Below are positions 48,601 through 61,900 of a DNA stretch of 64,000 nt, in pieces. Each line of letters begins with the position of its first letter. Position 1 is the stretch's first letter. The position numbers and the translations under genes are program-made. Under the pieces are notes generated by a model, which had not been told where the DNA came from, ran no database searches, and was given only the letters and a program-made list of their open reading frames with translations. This DNA is from Symbiodinium natans. Taxonomy: Eukaryota > Sar > Dinophyceae > Suessiales > Symbiodiniaceae. The stretch spans positions 727,855-791,854 of the forward strand of contig CAJNDS010000114.1 in the NCBI GenBank assembly GCA_905221605.1, in the 5' to 3' direction.

Positions 48601-51600
48601 AGGCAAAGGCTGGATCAAAAGCAACACAAACGCAGAAGGAGGCAAAGAGCAATGAAATCAGAAATACAAGCAAAATAGGTCACGGAGTTTCTCTCCTACT
48701 CAGGCAGAACAAATTAAAAGGAGAACAGCTCAAAAACATAGGCAAATGCTATGCCACAAAACACGAACAAGCATGCAAACAGCAATGCAAACGGAAATAA
48801 AAGCAACGTAGGTGACGGAGTTCTTTCTCCCACCCAGGCATAGGACAAAAGAAGAACACCTCAAAAACACAGGCAAATGCTTGATCAAAACCCAGAGAAA
48901 CGACAAAGGACGCAAAGAATGAAAACGGAAATAAAACCAAGGTAGCGGACGGAGTTTTACCTCCTGCCCAGGCATAGGAGAAAAGAGGAACACCTCAAAA
49001 AAAGAGGCAAATGCTGGATCAAAAGCAACACAAACGCAGAAGGAGGCAAAGAGCAATGAAATCAGAAAGAAATACAAGCAAAATAGGTCACGGAGTTTCT
49101 CTCCTACTCAGGCAGAACAAATTAAAAGGAGAACAGCCCAAAAACATAGGCAAATGCTATGCCAAAAAACACGAACAAGCATGCAAACAGCAATGCAAAC
49201 GGAAATAAAAGCAATGTAGGTGACGGAGTTCTATCTCCCACCCAGGCATAGGACAAAAGAAGAACACCTCAAAAACACGGGCAAATGCTTGATCAAAACC
49301 CAGAGAAACGACAAAGGACGCAAAGAACAATGAAAACGGACATAAAACCAAAGTAGCGGACGGAGGTTTACCTCCTGCCCAGGCATATGTCCTGCCCAGG
49401 CATAGGAGAAAAGAGGAACACCTCAAAAAGAGAGGCAAATGCTGGAACAAATGTCAACACAAATGCAGAAGCAGGCAAAGAACAATGAAATCAGAAATAC
49501 CAGCAAAATAGGTCATGGAGTTTCTCTCCTACCCAGGCATAACAAAAGGAGAACAGCCCAAAAACATAGGCAAATGCTCTGCCAAGAAACACGAACAAGC
49601 TTGCAAACAGCAATGCAAACGGAAATAAAAGCAACAAGGTGACGGACCTCTATCTCCACCCAGGCACAGGACAAAAGAAGAACACCTCAAAAACACAGGC
49701 AAATGCTTGATCAAAACCCAGAGAAACGACAAAGGACGCAAAGAACAATGAAAACGGAAATAAAACCAAGGTAGCGGACGAAGTTTTACCTTCTGCCCAG
49801 GCATAGGAGAAAAGAGGAACACCTCAAAAAGAGAGGCAAATGCNNNNNNNNNNNNNNNNNNNNNNNNNNNNNNNNNNNNNNNNNNNNNNNNNNNNNNNNN
49901 NNNNNNNNNNNNNNNNNNNNNNNNNNNNNNNNNNNNNNNNNNNAAAACACGCCAGTCTGACAGCAAGGCAGCGGGAGGGGGGGTGGGAAGGGCGGGGGGA
50001 GCGGGGGGAGCGGGGGGGGCGGGGGGGGCGGGGGCAGCGAAGGGAGGGCTCGGGCATGCATTGGAGCCCTTAAAAACACTCCATTCTAACAGCAAGGCAG
50101 CGGGAGGGGTGGGCAGGAGTGGGGCATGCACTAAACCCCTTAAAAACACGCCAGTCTGACAGCAAGGCAGCGGAGGGGGTCGGCTCGGGCATGCACTGGA
50201 GCTCTTAAAACACTCCATTCTACAAAAAAAACAGCAAGGCAGCGGGAGGGGTGGGCAGGAGTGGGGCATGCACTGGAGCCCTTAAAACACGCCAGTTTGA
50301 CAGCAAGGCAGCGGAGGGGGTCGGCGGGGGTGGGAAGGGCGGGGGGAGCGGGGGCAGCGGGGGGGGCGGGGGGGGCGGGGGCAGCGAAGGGAGGGCTCGG
50401 GCATGCACTGGAGCCCTTGAAAACACTCCATTCTAACAGCAAGGGGTGGGCAGGAGTGGGGCATGCACTGGAGCCCTTAAAACACGCCAGTCTGACAGCA
50501 AGGCAGCGGAAGGGGCAGCGAAAGGAGGGCTCGGCGGGGGTGGGAAGGGCGGGGGGAGCGGGGGGGGCGGGGGGGGCGGGGGCAGCGAAGGGAGGGCTCG
50601 GGCATGCACTGGAGCCCTTAAAAACACTCCAACCAAACAGCAAGGCAGCGGGAGGGGTGGGCAGGAGTGGGGCATGCACTAAACCCCTCAAAACACGCCA
50701 GTCTGACAGCAAGGCAGCGGAGGGGGTCGGCGGGGGTGGGAAGGGCAGGGGCCGGGGGGGGGGCGGGGGCAGTGAAGGGCATGCACTGGAGCCCAAGGCA
50801 GCGGGAGGGGTGGGCAGGAGTGGGGCATGCACTGGAGCCCTTAAAACACGCCAGTCTGACAGCAAGGCAGCTCGGCGGGGGTGGGAAGGGCGGGGGGAGC
50901 GGGGGGAGCGGGGGGGGCGGGGGAGGCGGGGGCAGCGAAGGGAGGGCTCGGGCATGCACTTAAGCCCTTAAAAACACTCCATTCTAACAGCAAGGCAGCG
51001 GGAGGGGTGGGCAGGAGTGGGGCATGCGCTGGAGCCATTAAAACACGCCAGTCTGAAAACACTCCATTCTAACAGCAAGGCAGCGGGAGGGGTGGGCAGG
51101 AGTGGGGCATGCATTGGAGCCCTTAAAACACGCCAGTCTGACAGCAGGCAGCGGAGGGGGTCGGCGGGGGTGAGAAGGGCGGGGGGAGCGGGGGGAGCGG
51201 GGGGGGCGGGGGGGGCGGGGGGGGGGCGGGGGCAGCGAAGGGAGGGCTCGGGCATGCACTGGAGCCCTTAAAAACACTCCATTCTAACAGCAAAGCACAG
51301 CAAGGCAGCGGAAGGGGTGGGCAGGAGTGGGGCATGCACTGGAGCCCTTAAAACACGCCAGTGTGACAGCAAGGCAGCGGAGGGGGTCGGCGGGGGTGGG
51401 AAGGGCGGGGGGAGCGGGGGAGCGGGGGGGGCGGGGGGGGCGGGGGGGGCGGGGGCAGGGCTTGGGCATGCACTGGAGCCCTTAAAAACACTTCATTCTA
51501 ACAGCAAGGCAGCGGGAGGGGTGGGCAGGAGTGGGGCATGCACTGGAGCCCTTAAAACACGCCAGTCTGACAGCAAGGCAGCGGAAGGGGCAGCGAAAGG

Positions 51601-52335
51601 AGGGCTCGGCGGGGGTGGGAAGGGCGGGGGGAGCGGGGGGAGCGGGGGGGGCGGGGGGGGCCGGGGGCAGCGAAGGGAGGGCTCGGGCATGCACTGGAGC
51701 CCTTAAAAACACTCCATTCTAACAGCAAGGCAGCGGAAAGGGTGGGCAGGAGTGGGGCACTAAACCCCTTAAAACACGCCAGTCTGACAGCAAGGCAGCG
51801 GAGGGGGTCGGGGGGGGGAGCGGGGGGGGCGGGGGGGGCGGGGGCAGCGAAGGGAGGGCTCGGGCATGCACTGGAGCCCTTAAAACACTCCATTCTAACA
51901 GCAAGGCAGCGGGAGGGGTGGGCAGGAGTGGGGCATGCACTGGAGCCCTTAAAACACGCCAGTTTGACAGCAAGGCAGCGGAGGGGGTCGGCGGGGGTGG
52001 GAAGGGCGGGGGGAGCGGGGGCAGTGGGGGGGGCGGGGGGGGCGGGGGCAGCAAAGGGAGGGTTCGGGCATGCACTGGAGCCCTTGAAAACACTCCATTC
52101 TAACAGCAAGGCAGCGGGAGGGGGGGTGGGAAGGGCGGGGGGAGCGGCGGGAGCGGGGGGGGCGGGGGGGGCGGGGGCAGTGAAGGGAGGGCTCGGGCAT
52201 GCGCTGGAGCCCTTAAAAACACTCCATTCTAACAGCAAGGCAGCGGGAGGGGTGGGCAGGAGTGGGGCATGCACTAAACCCCTTAAAACACGCCAGTCTG
52301 ACAGCAAGGCAGCGGAGGGGGTCGGCGGGGGGGGG

Positions 52336-52399
<64 letters not shown>

Positions 52400-54148
52400 C
52401 GAAGGGAGGGCTCGGGCATGCACTCGAGCCCTTAAAAACACTCCATTCTAACAGCAAGGCAGCGGGAGGGGTGGGCAGGAGTGGGGCATGCACTAAACCC
52501 CTTAAAACACGCCAGTCTGACAGCAAGGCAGCGGAGGGGGTCGGCGGGGGTGGGAAGGGCAGGGGCCGGGGGGGGGGCGGGGGCAGCGAAGGGAGGGCTC
52601 GGGAGCCCAAGGCAGCGGGAGGGGTGGGCAGGAGTGGGGCATGCACTGGAGCCCTTAAAACACGCCAGTCTGACAGCAAGGCAGCTCGGCGGGGGTGGGA
52701 AGGGCGGGGGGAGCGGGGGGAGCGGGGGGGGCGGGGGAGGCGGGGGCAGCGAAGGGAGGGCTCGGGCATGCACTTAAGCCCTTAAAAACACTCCATTCTA
52801 ACAGCAAGGCAGCGGGAGGGGTGGGCAGGAGTGGGGCATGCGCTGGAGCCATTAAAACACGCCAGTCTGAAAACACTCCATTCTAACAGCAAGGCAGCGG
52901 GAGGGGTGGGCAGGAGTGGGGCATGCATTGGAGCCCTTAAAACACGCCAGTCTGACAGCAGGCAGCGGAGGGGGTCGGCGGGGGTGAGAAGGGCGGGGGG
53001 AGCGGGGGGAGCGGGGGGGGCGGGGGGGGCGGGGGGGGGGCGGGGGCAGCGAAGGGAGGGCTCGGGCATGCACTGGAGCCCTTAAAAACACTCCATTCTA
53101 ACAGCAAAGCACAGCAAGGCAGCGGAAGGGGTGGGCAGGAGTGGGCATGCACTGGAGCCCTTAAAACACGCCAGTGTGACAGCAAGGCAGCGGAGGGGGT
53201 CGGCGGGTGTGGGCAGGGCGGGGGGAGCGGGGGAGCGGGGGGGGCGGGGGGGGCGGGGGCAGCGAAGGGAGGGCTTGGGCATGCACTGGAGCCCTTAAAA
53301 ACACTTCATTCTAACAGCAAGGCAGCGGGAGGGGTGGGCAGGAGTGGGGCGTGCACCGGAGCCCTTAAAACACGCCAGACAGCAAGGCAGCGGAGGGGGC
53401 AGCGAAGGGAGGGCTCGGCGGGGGTGGGAAGGGCGGGGGGAGCGGGGGGAGCGGGGCGGGGGGGGCGGGGGGGGCGGGGGCAGCGAAGGGAGGGCTCAGG
53501 CATGCACTGGAGCCCTTAAAAACACTCCGTTCTAACAGCAAGGCAGCGGGAGGGGTGGGCAGGAGTGGGGCATGCACTAAACCCCTTAAAACACGCCAGT
53601 CTGACAGCAAGGCAGCGGAGGGGGTCGGGGGGGGAGCGGGGGGAGCGGGGGGGGCGGGGGGGGCGGGGGCAGCGAAGGGAGGGCTCGGGCATGCACTGGA
53701 GCCCTTAAAACACTCCATTCTAACAGCAAGGCAGCGGCATGCACTGGAGCCCTGAAAACACGCCAGTTTGACAGCAAGGCAGTGGAGGGGGTCGGCGGGG
53801 GTGGGAAGGGCGGGGGGAGCGGGGGCAGCGGGGGGGGCGGGGGGGGCGGGGGCAGCGAAGGGAGGGCTCGGGCATGGACTGGAGCCCTTGAAAACACTAT
53901 CAGCAAGCCAACAGGGGGTGGGCAGGAGTGGGGTGGCAAGGGCGAGGGGAGCAAGGCAGCGGGAGGGGGGGTGGGAAGGGCGGGGGGGGCGGGGGGGGCG
54001 GGGGCAGCGAAGGGAGGGCTCGGGCATGCACTGGAGCCCAAACACTCCATTCTAACAGCAAGGCAGCGGGAGGGGTGGGCAGGAGTGGGGCATGCACTAA
54101 ACCCCTTAAAACACGCCAATCTGACAGCAAGGCAGCGGAGGGGGGCGG

Positions 54149-54204
<56 letters not shown>

Positions 54205-54626
54205 GGGGAGGGCTCGGGCATGCACTCAAGCCCTTAAAACGCAAGGCAGCGGGAGGGGTGAGGAGTGGGGCATGCACTGGAGCCCTTAAAACACGCCAGT
54301 TTGACAGCAAGGCAGTGGAGGGGGTCGGCGGGGGTGGGAAGGGCGGGGGGAGCGGGGGCAGCGGGCGGGGGCAGCGAAGGGAGGGTTCGGGCATGCACTG
54401 GAGCCCTTGAAAACACTCCATTCTAACAGCAGGGGTGGGAAGGGCGGGGGGAGCGGGGGGAGCGGGGGGGGCGGGGGCAGCGAAGGGAGGGCTCGGGCAT
54501 GCACTGGAGCCCTTAAAAACACTCCATTCTAACAGCAAGGCAGCGGGAGGGGTGGGCAGGAGTGGGGCATGCACTAAACCCCCAAAAAACACGCCAGTCT
54601 GACAGCAAGGCAGCGGAGGGGGTCGG

Positions 54627-54683
<57 letters not shown>

Positions 54684-57600
54684 CGAAGGGAGGGCTCGGG
54701 CATGCACTGGAGCCCTTAAAACACTCCATTCTAACAGCAAGGCAGCGGGAGGGGTGGGCAGGAGTGGGGCATGCACTGGAGCCCTTAAAACACGCCAGTT
54801 TGACAGCAAGGCAGTGGAGGGGGTCGGCGGGGGTGGGAAGGGCGGGGGGAGCGGGGGCAGCGGGGGGGGCGGGGGGGGCGGGGGCAGCAAAGGGAGGGTT
54901 CGGGCATGCACTGGAGCCCTTGAAAACACTCCATTCTAACAGCAAGGCAGCGGGAGGGGTGGGCAGGAGTGGGGTGGGAAGGGCGAGGGGAGCGGGGGGG
55001 GGCGGGGGGGGGCAAGACTATGGGTCTTCACTAGCGCCTCCCCCGCTCAAAGCTCGGGTCGGCGGATATATATGTGCTCGACAACGCAGCGTGGGTTTCA
55101 CTGGCGCTGAGATGTTGCGCAGCTGTCTGTCAGGCGAAGCCTGCGGGTTCGAGTCCTTGGCTCCGAGAAGACCTCAGAGCCACTTTGGTTCGAGCAGAAT
55201 GCGGCCGTCGTGGTGCCAGACTGTCCAGGCTCCTCGTCCCAAAAACGGGTTGCATAGGGCCCTCAGGGGAGGAGTAGGGAAGCTTAGGGAAGTTAGTGAG
55301 CCTTAGGGAGTAGCGGGGACCCCCCCTCCCGTAAGAACCCTACAACAGGGGAACGAACCAGAGAGTCTCCAGCATGCATCCGTCTTTTCGAGCGCTATAG
55401 CGCTTGGCTGAGGAAATGTGGTTGCCCAGCTTCTGACGCCTCAGCCAGATCATCGGCTCCTTTTGCTCGCGCCCGCCCTCCGACTTTACAACCACACCGT
55501 GGCCACCTCAGGTTCGTTTTGAGACGGGTTTTCGGTGTGCCGAGGGATGCCGAGAGATTTTTCTGGCAGTATTGAGAGGTGACTCAGTTCCACCGAGGAT
55601 ATGACGCTGGCAGTCCGGTTTCATGAAGAAGCTCGGGCGACGGCAGCTTGGTTTAATTCTGCCATGAGTTGTTTAGTTCGCTCAAGTAAAACGAACTGTG
55701 CCTACCACCCTACGACACTAAACCCTAAACCCTAAACCCTAAACATCCCTAAACCCTAAACCCTAAACCCTTAAACCCTAAACCCTAAACCCCAAGCCCT
55801 GCGAAGATCAGGTGGTCAAGCATTTGGACTCCGCGATCTGCGACGCCGCACTGCTGGGGCTCAAGCCTCCGCTGCTCATCTACACCGGAGTGCAGGGTTC
55901 AGGGTTTAGGGTTTAGGGTTTAGGGTTTAGGGTTTAGGGTTTAGGGTTTAGGGTTTAGGGTTCTGCATCTCAAGTCCGAGCATTCACTAGTCAAGCAGCT
56001 TGTCAAGCGTTGGAAAAAAACCCACCCACCCAAGAAACCCATAACATTGAGAAAATACAAAGTTCACTCAATACATTCCCAGTAGTTAGTTTTTAACGGA
56101 CCCAAAACCCGAAATCTAATCTAAGGCCCACAACAGGCCCTTTATGCTTAGGGCCCTAAACCCTACGGATTAGAAGCCCCTATCGGTGAAGGCTCGTGGT
56201 CAAAAACCCAGAAAACGAGGCCACCCAGAACCGTCGATTTCAGTACTAAAGAATCGCATTTTTAATAGGGACCCGGGCCGATCCTGGCTGGGGTCCCCCT
56301 CATTTGGGGTGTTTTTGGAGGCAAACTTTCCCTCCCAAGGGGGGGTCGGAGTTTGAGGCCAGGGGGTCTCCGAAGACTATTTTGCCTTTAAAATTGAAAA
56401 ATACGACCCCCCTTGACCAAAACTAGGCTGTGAAAAGGTCGCGGGGGCTGCCCTTCATCAGAATTGAGGGTGAAAAGCCCTGAAACATCCTGAAAAACAT
56501 TAAAAAACCTTGAAAAACATTGAAAACCTCTGAAAAACCTTGAAAAAACTCAGGGAAAAGGTAAATTCACCATTGCCCACTTTTGAAGCCGAAATTCACC
56601 GTTGCCCACTTTTGAGGCAGGAAAGTCACCGTTGCCCACTTTTGAGGCCCGGAAAGTCACCGTTGCCCACTTTTGAGGCCGAAAGTCACCGTTGTCACTT
56701 TTGAGGCCGAAAGTCACCGTTGCCCACTTTTGAGGCCAGGAAAGTCACCGTTGCCCACTTTTGAGGCCCGGAAAGTCACCGTTGCCCACTTTTGAGGCCC
56801 GGAAAGTCACCGTTGCCCACTTTTGAGGCCCGGAAAGTCACTGTTGCCCACTTTTGAGGCCGAAAGTCACCGTTGCCCACTTTTGAGGCCGAAAGTCACC
56901 GTTGCCCACTTTTGAGGCCAGGAAAGTCACCGTTGCCCACTTTTGAGGCCCGGAAAGTCACCGTTGCCCACTTTTGAGGCCCGGAAAGTCACCGTTGCCC
57001 ACTTTTGAGGCCAGGAAAGTCACCGTTGCCCACTTTTGAGGCCAGGAAAATCACCGTTGCCCACTTTTGAGGCCGGGAAAGTCACCGTTGCCCACTTTTG
57101 AGGCCAGGAAAGTCACCGTTGCCCACTTTTGAGGCCAAAAAAGTCACCGTTGCCCACTTTTGAGGCCGAAAATCACCGTTGCCCACTTTTGAATTAGGGT
57201 TTAAATTCATAATGATAGAGAGGTTTAGGGTTGAGGGTTTAGGGTTTAGGGTTTAGGGTAGACCCCCGTTTTGGGGTCGTCCCTTGACTCCCTCAACATG
57301 CAACTACTGAGGTATGAGCCAGCGGACACGGAGACAAGTGCAAGTTGCAAGAGCTCGGACAATGAGCCTTTTTGGCGGCACTCACGAAAATCTGCACTTA
57401 TGTCTCCAGAGCTTGGCTTAGGTAGGTGCAGTACCTTTTCTTCAGTAGTTACTTTGTGTTTTTGCATGTTTCGGCAAGTCTGTGAGAGCATGAGGTCTCA
57501 GAAGAGTTTTTTACATGCATCATGGACATGCATTGTGGAAGTCGGATTTCGGAAGTGCATGGCCCATGCTTCAACCGCCCTCTGCGCAACGCAACGTGCC

Positions 57601-58882
57601 TAGCCGAGGTGGGTATGTCTTCCTCCGAACAGCATCTGCGCTGTGCCTTCGGCAGCCACACGTCAGGATGCAAGTGGCGCAAAGACGATCATCAGAGGCT
57701 CGGCTGCAAGGCCGATTAGCAGAGGCAACTTGCAAGGGGAGTCAGGGTTTTAGTGGCACAAAGCAGTTTGTACTGAAAACTGTTGGACGCAGGCAAACCC
57801 TGAACATCCGAACCGCCAATCCCCCCACATGCTACCTGCTACCCAGAAAGTGCAATTCTTTTCATTTCGAACATATTCTTTATTTATAGATTCATGGTTC
57901 ATATCAGAACCCCCACGCGCTGGCTCCCAGGCTAAGTGTTAGCTTGATTAAGGGTTTGCGTGCCGCCACTCCAAAAGAAATGTCCAGAAGCGCAACGCGA
58001 AGGCCCCCAAGCAAAGGCCCCACAGGGCTAGAACAGGGGCGCGAGACGCAGAAAGAGGTTGAACAAGGGGAGGGGTTATGTGAGAGCAATCTAAATGATG
58101 GTCCCTTGTGGGGGGTTGCGATGTTACATGCGGAGCCCCTAAAGTCTGGGGCACCCATAAAACCCTGAACCCTAAAACCCCGAAAAAACCCTAAGACGCC
58201 CTAAGAAGCCCAAAAAGGGCTATGTTTAGGGTTTAGGATTTTGGGTTCAGGGTTTAGGGTTTAGGCTTTAGGTTTTAGGGGAATTTGAGAACCCAATCTG
58301 AGGCCTTCGACCAGCTGGGAGCCAAGAGGACTTCAGCAAACCGAGTGAGGTCGGCCGGAAAGCCGTGGACGGCATCTCCTGCAAGTCAGGCCAGGGACCT
58401 TCTGGGTTGAGGGTTTAGGGTTGAGGGTTTAGGGTTAAGGGTTTAGGGTTTAGGGTTTAGGGTTGAGGGCTTTGTGGGTAGTTCTCTAAAGTCCCTCTCC
58501 GGGTCCCCTATACAACGCAGCCTGTTCATAAGGACCCAATATAAGGGACCCTAAGATAGAGAAACTGCCCTTACAGGGTTTAGGAGGGTTGGGTTGCGAG
58601 GCTTCTTCAGGTACTGCGCATGTTTGAGCACCTGGCGTATTCGGACAGGAGCCGGCGCAGCAAAAGGCGGATACGCTGGCTCAGCCACAGCACCCCTTCA
58701 CTTTTTGGTGGTCCAGGACAGCGAAGCCGTAGGCCGGATGGTGAATTCTAATGGCAGCCAGATGGTAGCTCATGCGAGTTGGTGTGAAGCAGCACATGGA
58801 AGATCCTACAAGGCACTATGCTAGCGTACACACATACATACATACATACATACATACATACATACATACATACATACATACA

Positions 58883-58954
<72 letters not shown>

Positions 58955-61900
58955 TGTATGTATGTATGTATGTATGTATGTATGTATGTATGTATGTATG
59001 TGCATACATATAAAACTTCACTATGTATATATATATATATGTATATATATATAGATGTATTATCATATGTTTCTATGCGTTTTTTTATTTATCTATTTAT
59101 ACATTCTGTTATTTGCCATTACAGGATAGTACGAAAAGTCATATATCATTATGTTGTACAAAACAATCTTGTTTCATAATCTTGTACCATAACATGTCGT
59201 ATTAACAGATGTGCATACGTGCAACCTATCATAAAATAAACCCTAACCCCTAAACCCCCCCTGGCCCCGCCCCGCCTTTGTCAACCAGGTGCTTCCACTC
59301 ACGGCACGCAGCAGATCAAGACCCTGGCCATCCGCCCCAGCATGGTTTTCATGACACTTGGCCAGGGTTTAGGGTTTAGGGTTTAGGGTTTAGGGTTTAG
59401 GGTTTAGGGTTTAGGGTTTAGGGTTTAGGGTTTAGGGTTTAGGGTTTAGGGTTTGGGATGTTGTTGTTGCATGCTCTCCAGTCTCTGTAACGGGCGCATG
59501 CGGTCGTTACATATATCGTCACTCATCTTGAATACCCCAGCTGGCAAACCCAAGCTTCCTTGCCAGCTCAGGAACGCTCTTCCCTTTGGACCACTGGGCA
59601 GAGCCCTCAGAAAAAACCATGCGCACTGAGGAAGCCAAGTGGGCGTAGTCGCGCACTCACTGTGCTCATAGAGCACCCACAGTGACATATAGTGACATGC
59701 AGAAATGTTGTAGTTGCAAGGATGGGCTATTATGCCCCAGAACCCCTTAAAAGGCCCTTTATAGGGTTGATTGTGGGGGTTCAGAAGGCCGAATGGCCCA
59801 TGCTGGTGGGTAAGCCTCAAAGTCCTTGGTAGCCCACTGGTACCCTTTTCCCTTTTTTTGGTTCAAGGTTCCCTTATACAGTAACCAACCCAAAAAAGGG
59901 TGCCCTTATCAGAATATGGCTACTGGCCTACCAAGAGTGGCACATCCTGAAGGCCTGAACATCGCCAGCACCTCGCAGAAAGCCGCGCCGGTGGCCGTCG
60001 GCGCCTTGCAGCGCGTGAACTTCTACGGCCTCAGCATGCAGGAGATGCGTCCGCGCCCTAAGTTGGGTTTAGGGTTTAGGGAGATGTGTCTCCAGTTTGC
60101 GAAGTCACGCTGCCAGATTTCGCAGCCGTGGAGCACTGCTTTGGGGCTCTGGTGACGGCAAAGATTTCGCCGGGTTCAGGGTTCGCGGCTACCATGACCA
60201 AGTGGTGCTCTTCAAAGTGAAGCTGTCCGACGCCCCAAAGTTTGTGGATGTTGTGTGTTGATATGGGTTGCATTTTGTTTCTGTCCGGGCAGATAAGTCT
60301 TTCGCATGCCCATCCCGACCAGCCAGACAGCATGATACTTCCTGATATTGCATGATGTTTCATGATATGGGAGTTTTCAAAACGAGGGGCCCTCCGTGCA
60401 GTAGAATCCAAACCCAACAGGGCTCTCGTTCTGGGACGCCCCGCCCCCATACCTAAACCCGAACCTCTCTCTCACCGAAAGCGATGTGGAACAATTATTG
60501 TAGGTCGGTCCCACCGCCGCGCTTGAAAACCTACCTAAATGTGCAGAGATATATCTAAACATATGTGAGTCTATATACATTTTGTATATATATATATATA
60601 TATGTATATGTATTTATTTATTTGCTTGCTATTTATTTATTTTTAAATTTATTTATTTATGTATATGCACACACGCATGTATATATATATACATATATAT
60701 ATATGTATACATGTGTGCACACAAAATGCACAGACATGCGCTTCTATAAGGTGGTGGCCTGACCTTGGCCGGACAGCTGGGGCCGAAGGCGCCCTGGAGC
60801 GGCAAGGCCCGAAGCGAAGCGAAGGGGAACCGAAGGGCACCGAAATGAAGCAGTGACCTGCTGGGGTTCCTAGGGTTCCTAGGGTTTAGGGTTTAGGGTT
60901 TAGGGTTTAGGGTTTAGGGTTTAGGGTTTAGGGTTTAGGGTTTAGGGTTTAGGGTTAGGGCTCTTGTTGAGGAGCTTGAAAGTCGGGCTTGCAACTAAGG
61001 GTATGCAGTAGAAATTCTACTATCCCTACTCTGGCAGCTTCTTTGTAGCTCCTGAGCAAGAACCCCGGATGTAGTGATGCCTTGCGCAAGTTCACGGTTC
61101 CTTCTGAGCACGAAGCCGCTCCGGGGTTCAACTTCAGCATGGAAATGTCCTCAGCCAGGTAAACCTCGAGGGCAACGACATCGTAGATGTCACTGAGAAT
61201 GTACAGGGCGACGAGGTGCGACTGCAAGACTACATACGGTTTAGGGTTTGGGGTTTAGGGTTCATGGTTTAGGGTTTATACACGTTACACACTACCATCA
61301 GGACATGTCCTGTAAGGCCAAGATGCTCGAGATGACGGACAGCACGAGCGGAGCGCCGGCAGCGATCTCCGTGGAGTGCTTGGGTCATGGCCAGATTCGT
61401 GTCTTGGCAAAATCTCACTTTGACGCATGTCAACATATCAGGGCCGCGTGCTCCATGACCCAGGCATCAGCTGCTCCCATTGGCTGATGGATCGCAGCGG
61501 TGCGCAGGAGAGGGCTCTCCAAATGCATCACGTGTGCGATCTGCCTCCCTCACGCCCCTTTGCTGCAGCTGCAGATGTGCAGTAGGTAATGTGGCATGAG
61601 GGTTTTTATAGCAACCCTGTGCAAGGAGGGTTGTATAAAAACCCTCTTAGTAAGGCAGAGTCTAGGTGGTTGCACGTGGTTGCATGTGGTTGCCACCGTC
61701 GAAAGTTGCAGGACAAGGGCCTTGGCAAGCTTGAGGTCTACTACCAGGGTGCTAGGCTGCCATCACGTGACGGCATCACACTGCTCCTCGGCTGAAGACA
61801 TCTGGGGGTTTCCGCAAGTAGGGGGGGGTACCCTTTTTGGGGTTCTGTTAAAGGATGTGTAGTGTTTTTGGGTATGTAGGGGGTACCCCTAGGGTTTAAA

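Larger units (their letters stand above)
42718..55806 (+). other. Giant VPS13 intron (or cluster of introns) filled with satellites
   Basis: No family-matched exon seen in 13 kb. Layout: TA-rich stretch (42740-42820), degenerate AT-rich repeat (43.0-44.17 kb), inverted-repeat block (44.2-45.5 kb), microsatellites (45.58-45.75 kb), CTAAGCGTT short repeats (46.18-46.33 kb), GC-rich stretch with three GCTGATGCTC(C/A)TGATGCG copies (46.38-46.49 kb), unique sequence (46.8-47.7 kb), two large satellites and an N gap, then unique sequence (55.02-55.7 kb). Confidence 0.6.

Noticed and set aside
47893-49450. Repeated minus-strand frames reading FASFVVSLGFDQAFACVFEV
   Set aside because: They repeat exactly with the satellite period; not a membrane protein family.
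47740-49843. CRISPR-like regular repeats
   Set aside because: Units are 140 bases with no unique spacers, and the setting is eukaryotic.
49529-55015. Long proline-, alanine- and glycine-rich frames on both strands
   Set aside because: Produced by the G-rich satellite; one crosses the N gap.
55100-55180. tRNA-like stretch with GGTTCGAGTCC
   Set aside because: The T-stem does not pair and no matching acceptor or anticodon stem could be drawn.
56555-57194. CRISPR-like 31-bp repeats
   Set aside because: Head-to-tail repeats without spacers.
58748-59179. Frames reading HTYIHTYI and YVCMYVCM
   Set aside because: Tetranucleotide microsatellite.
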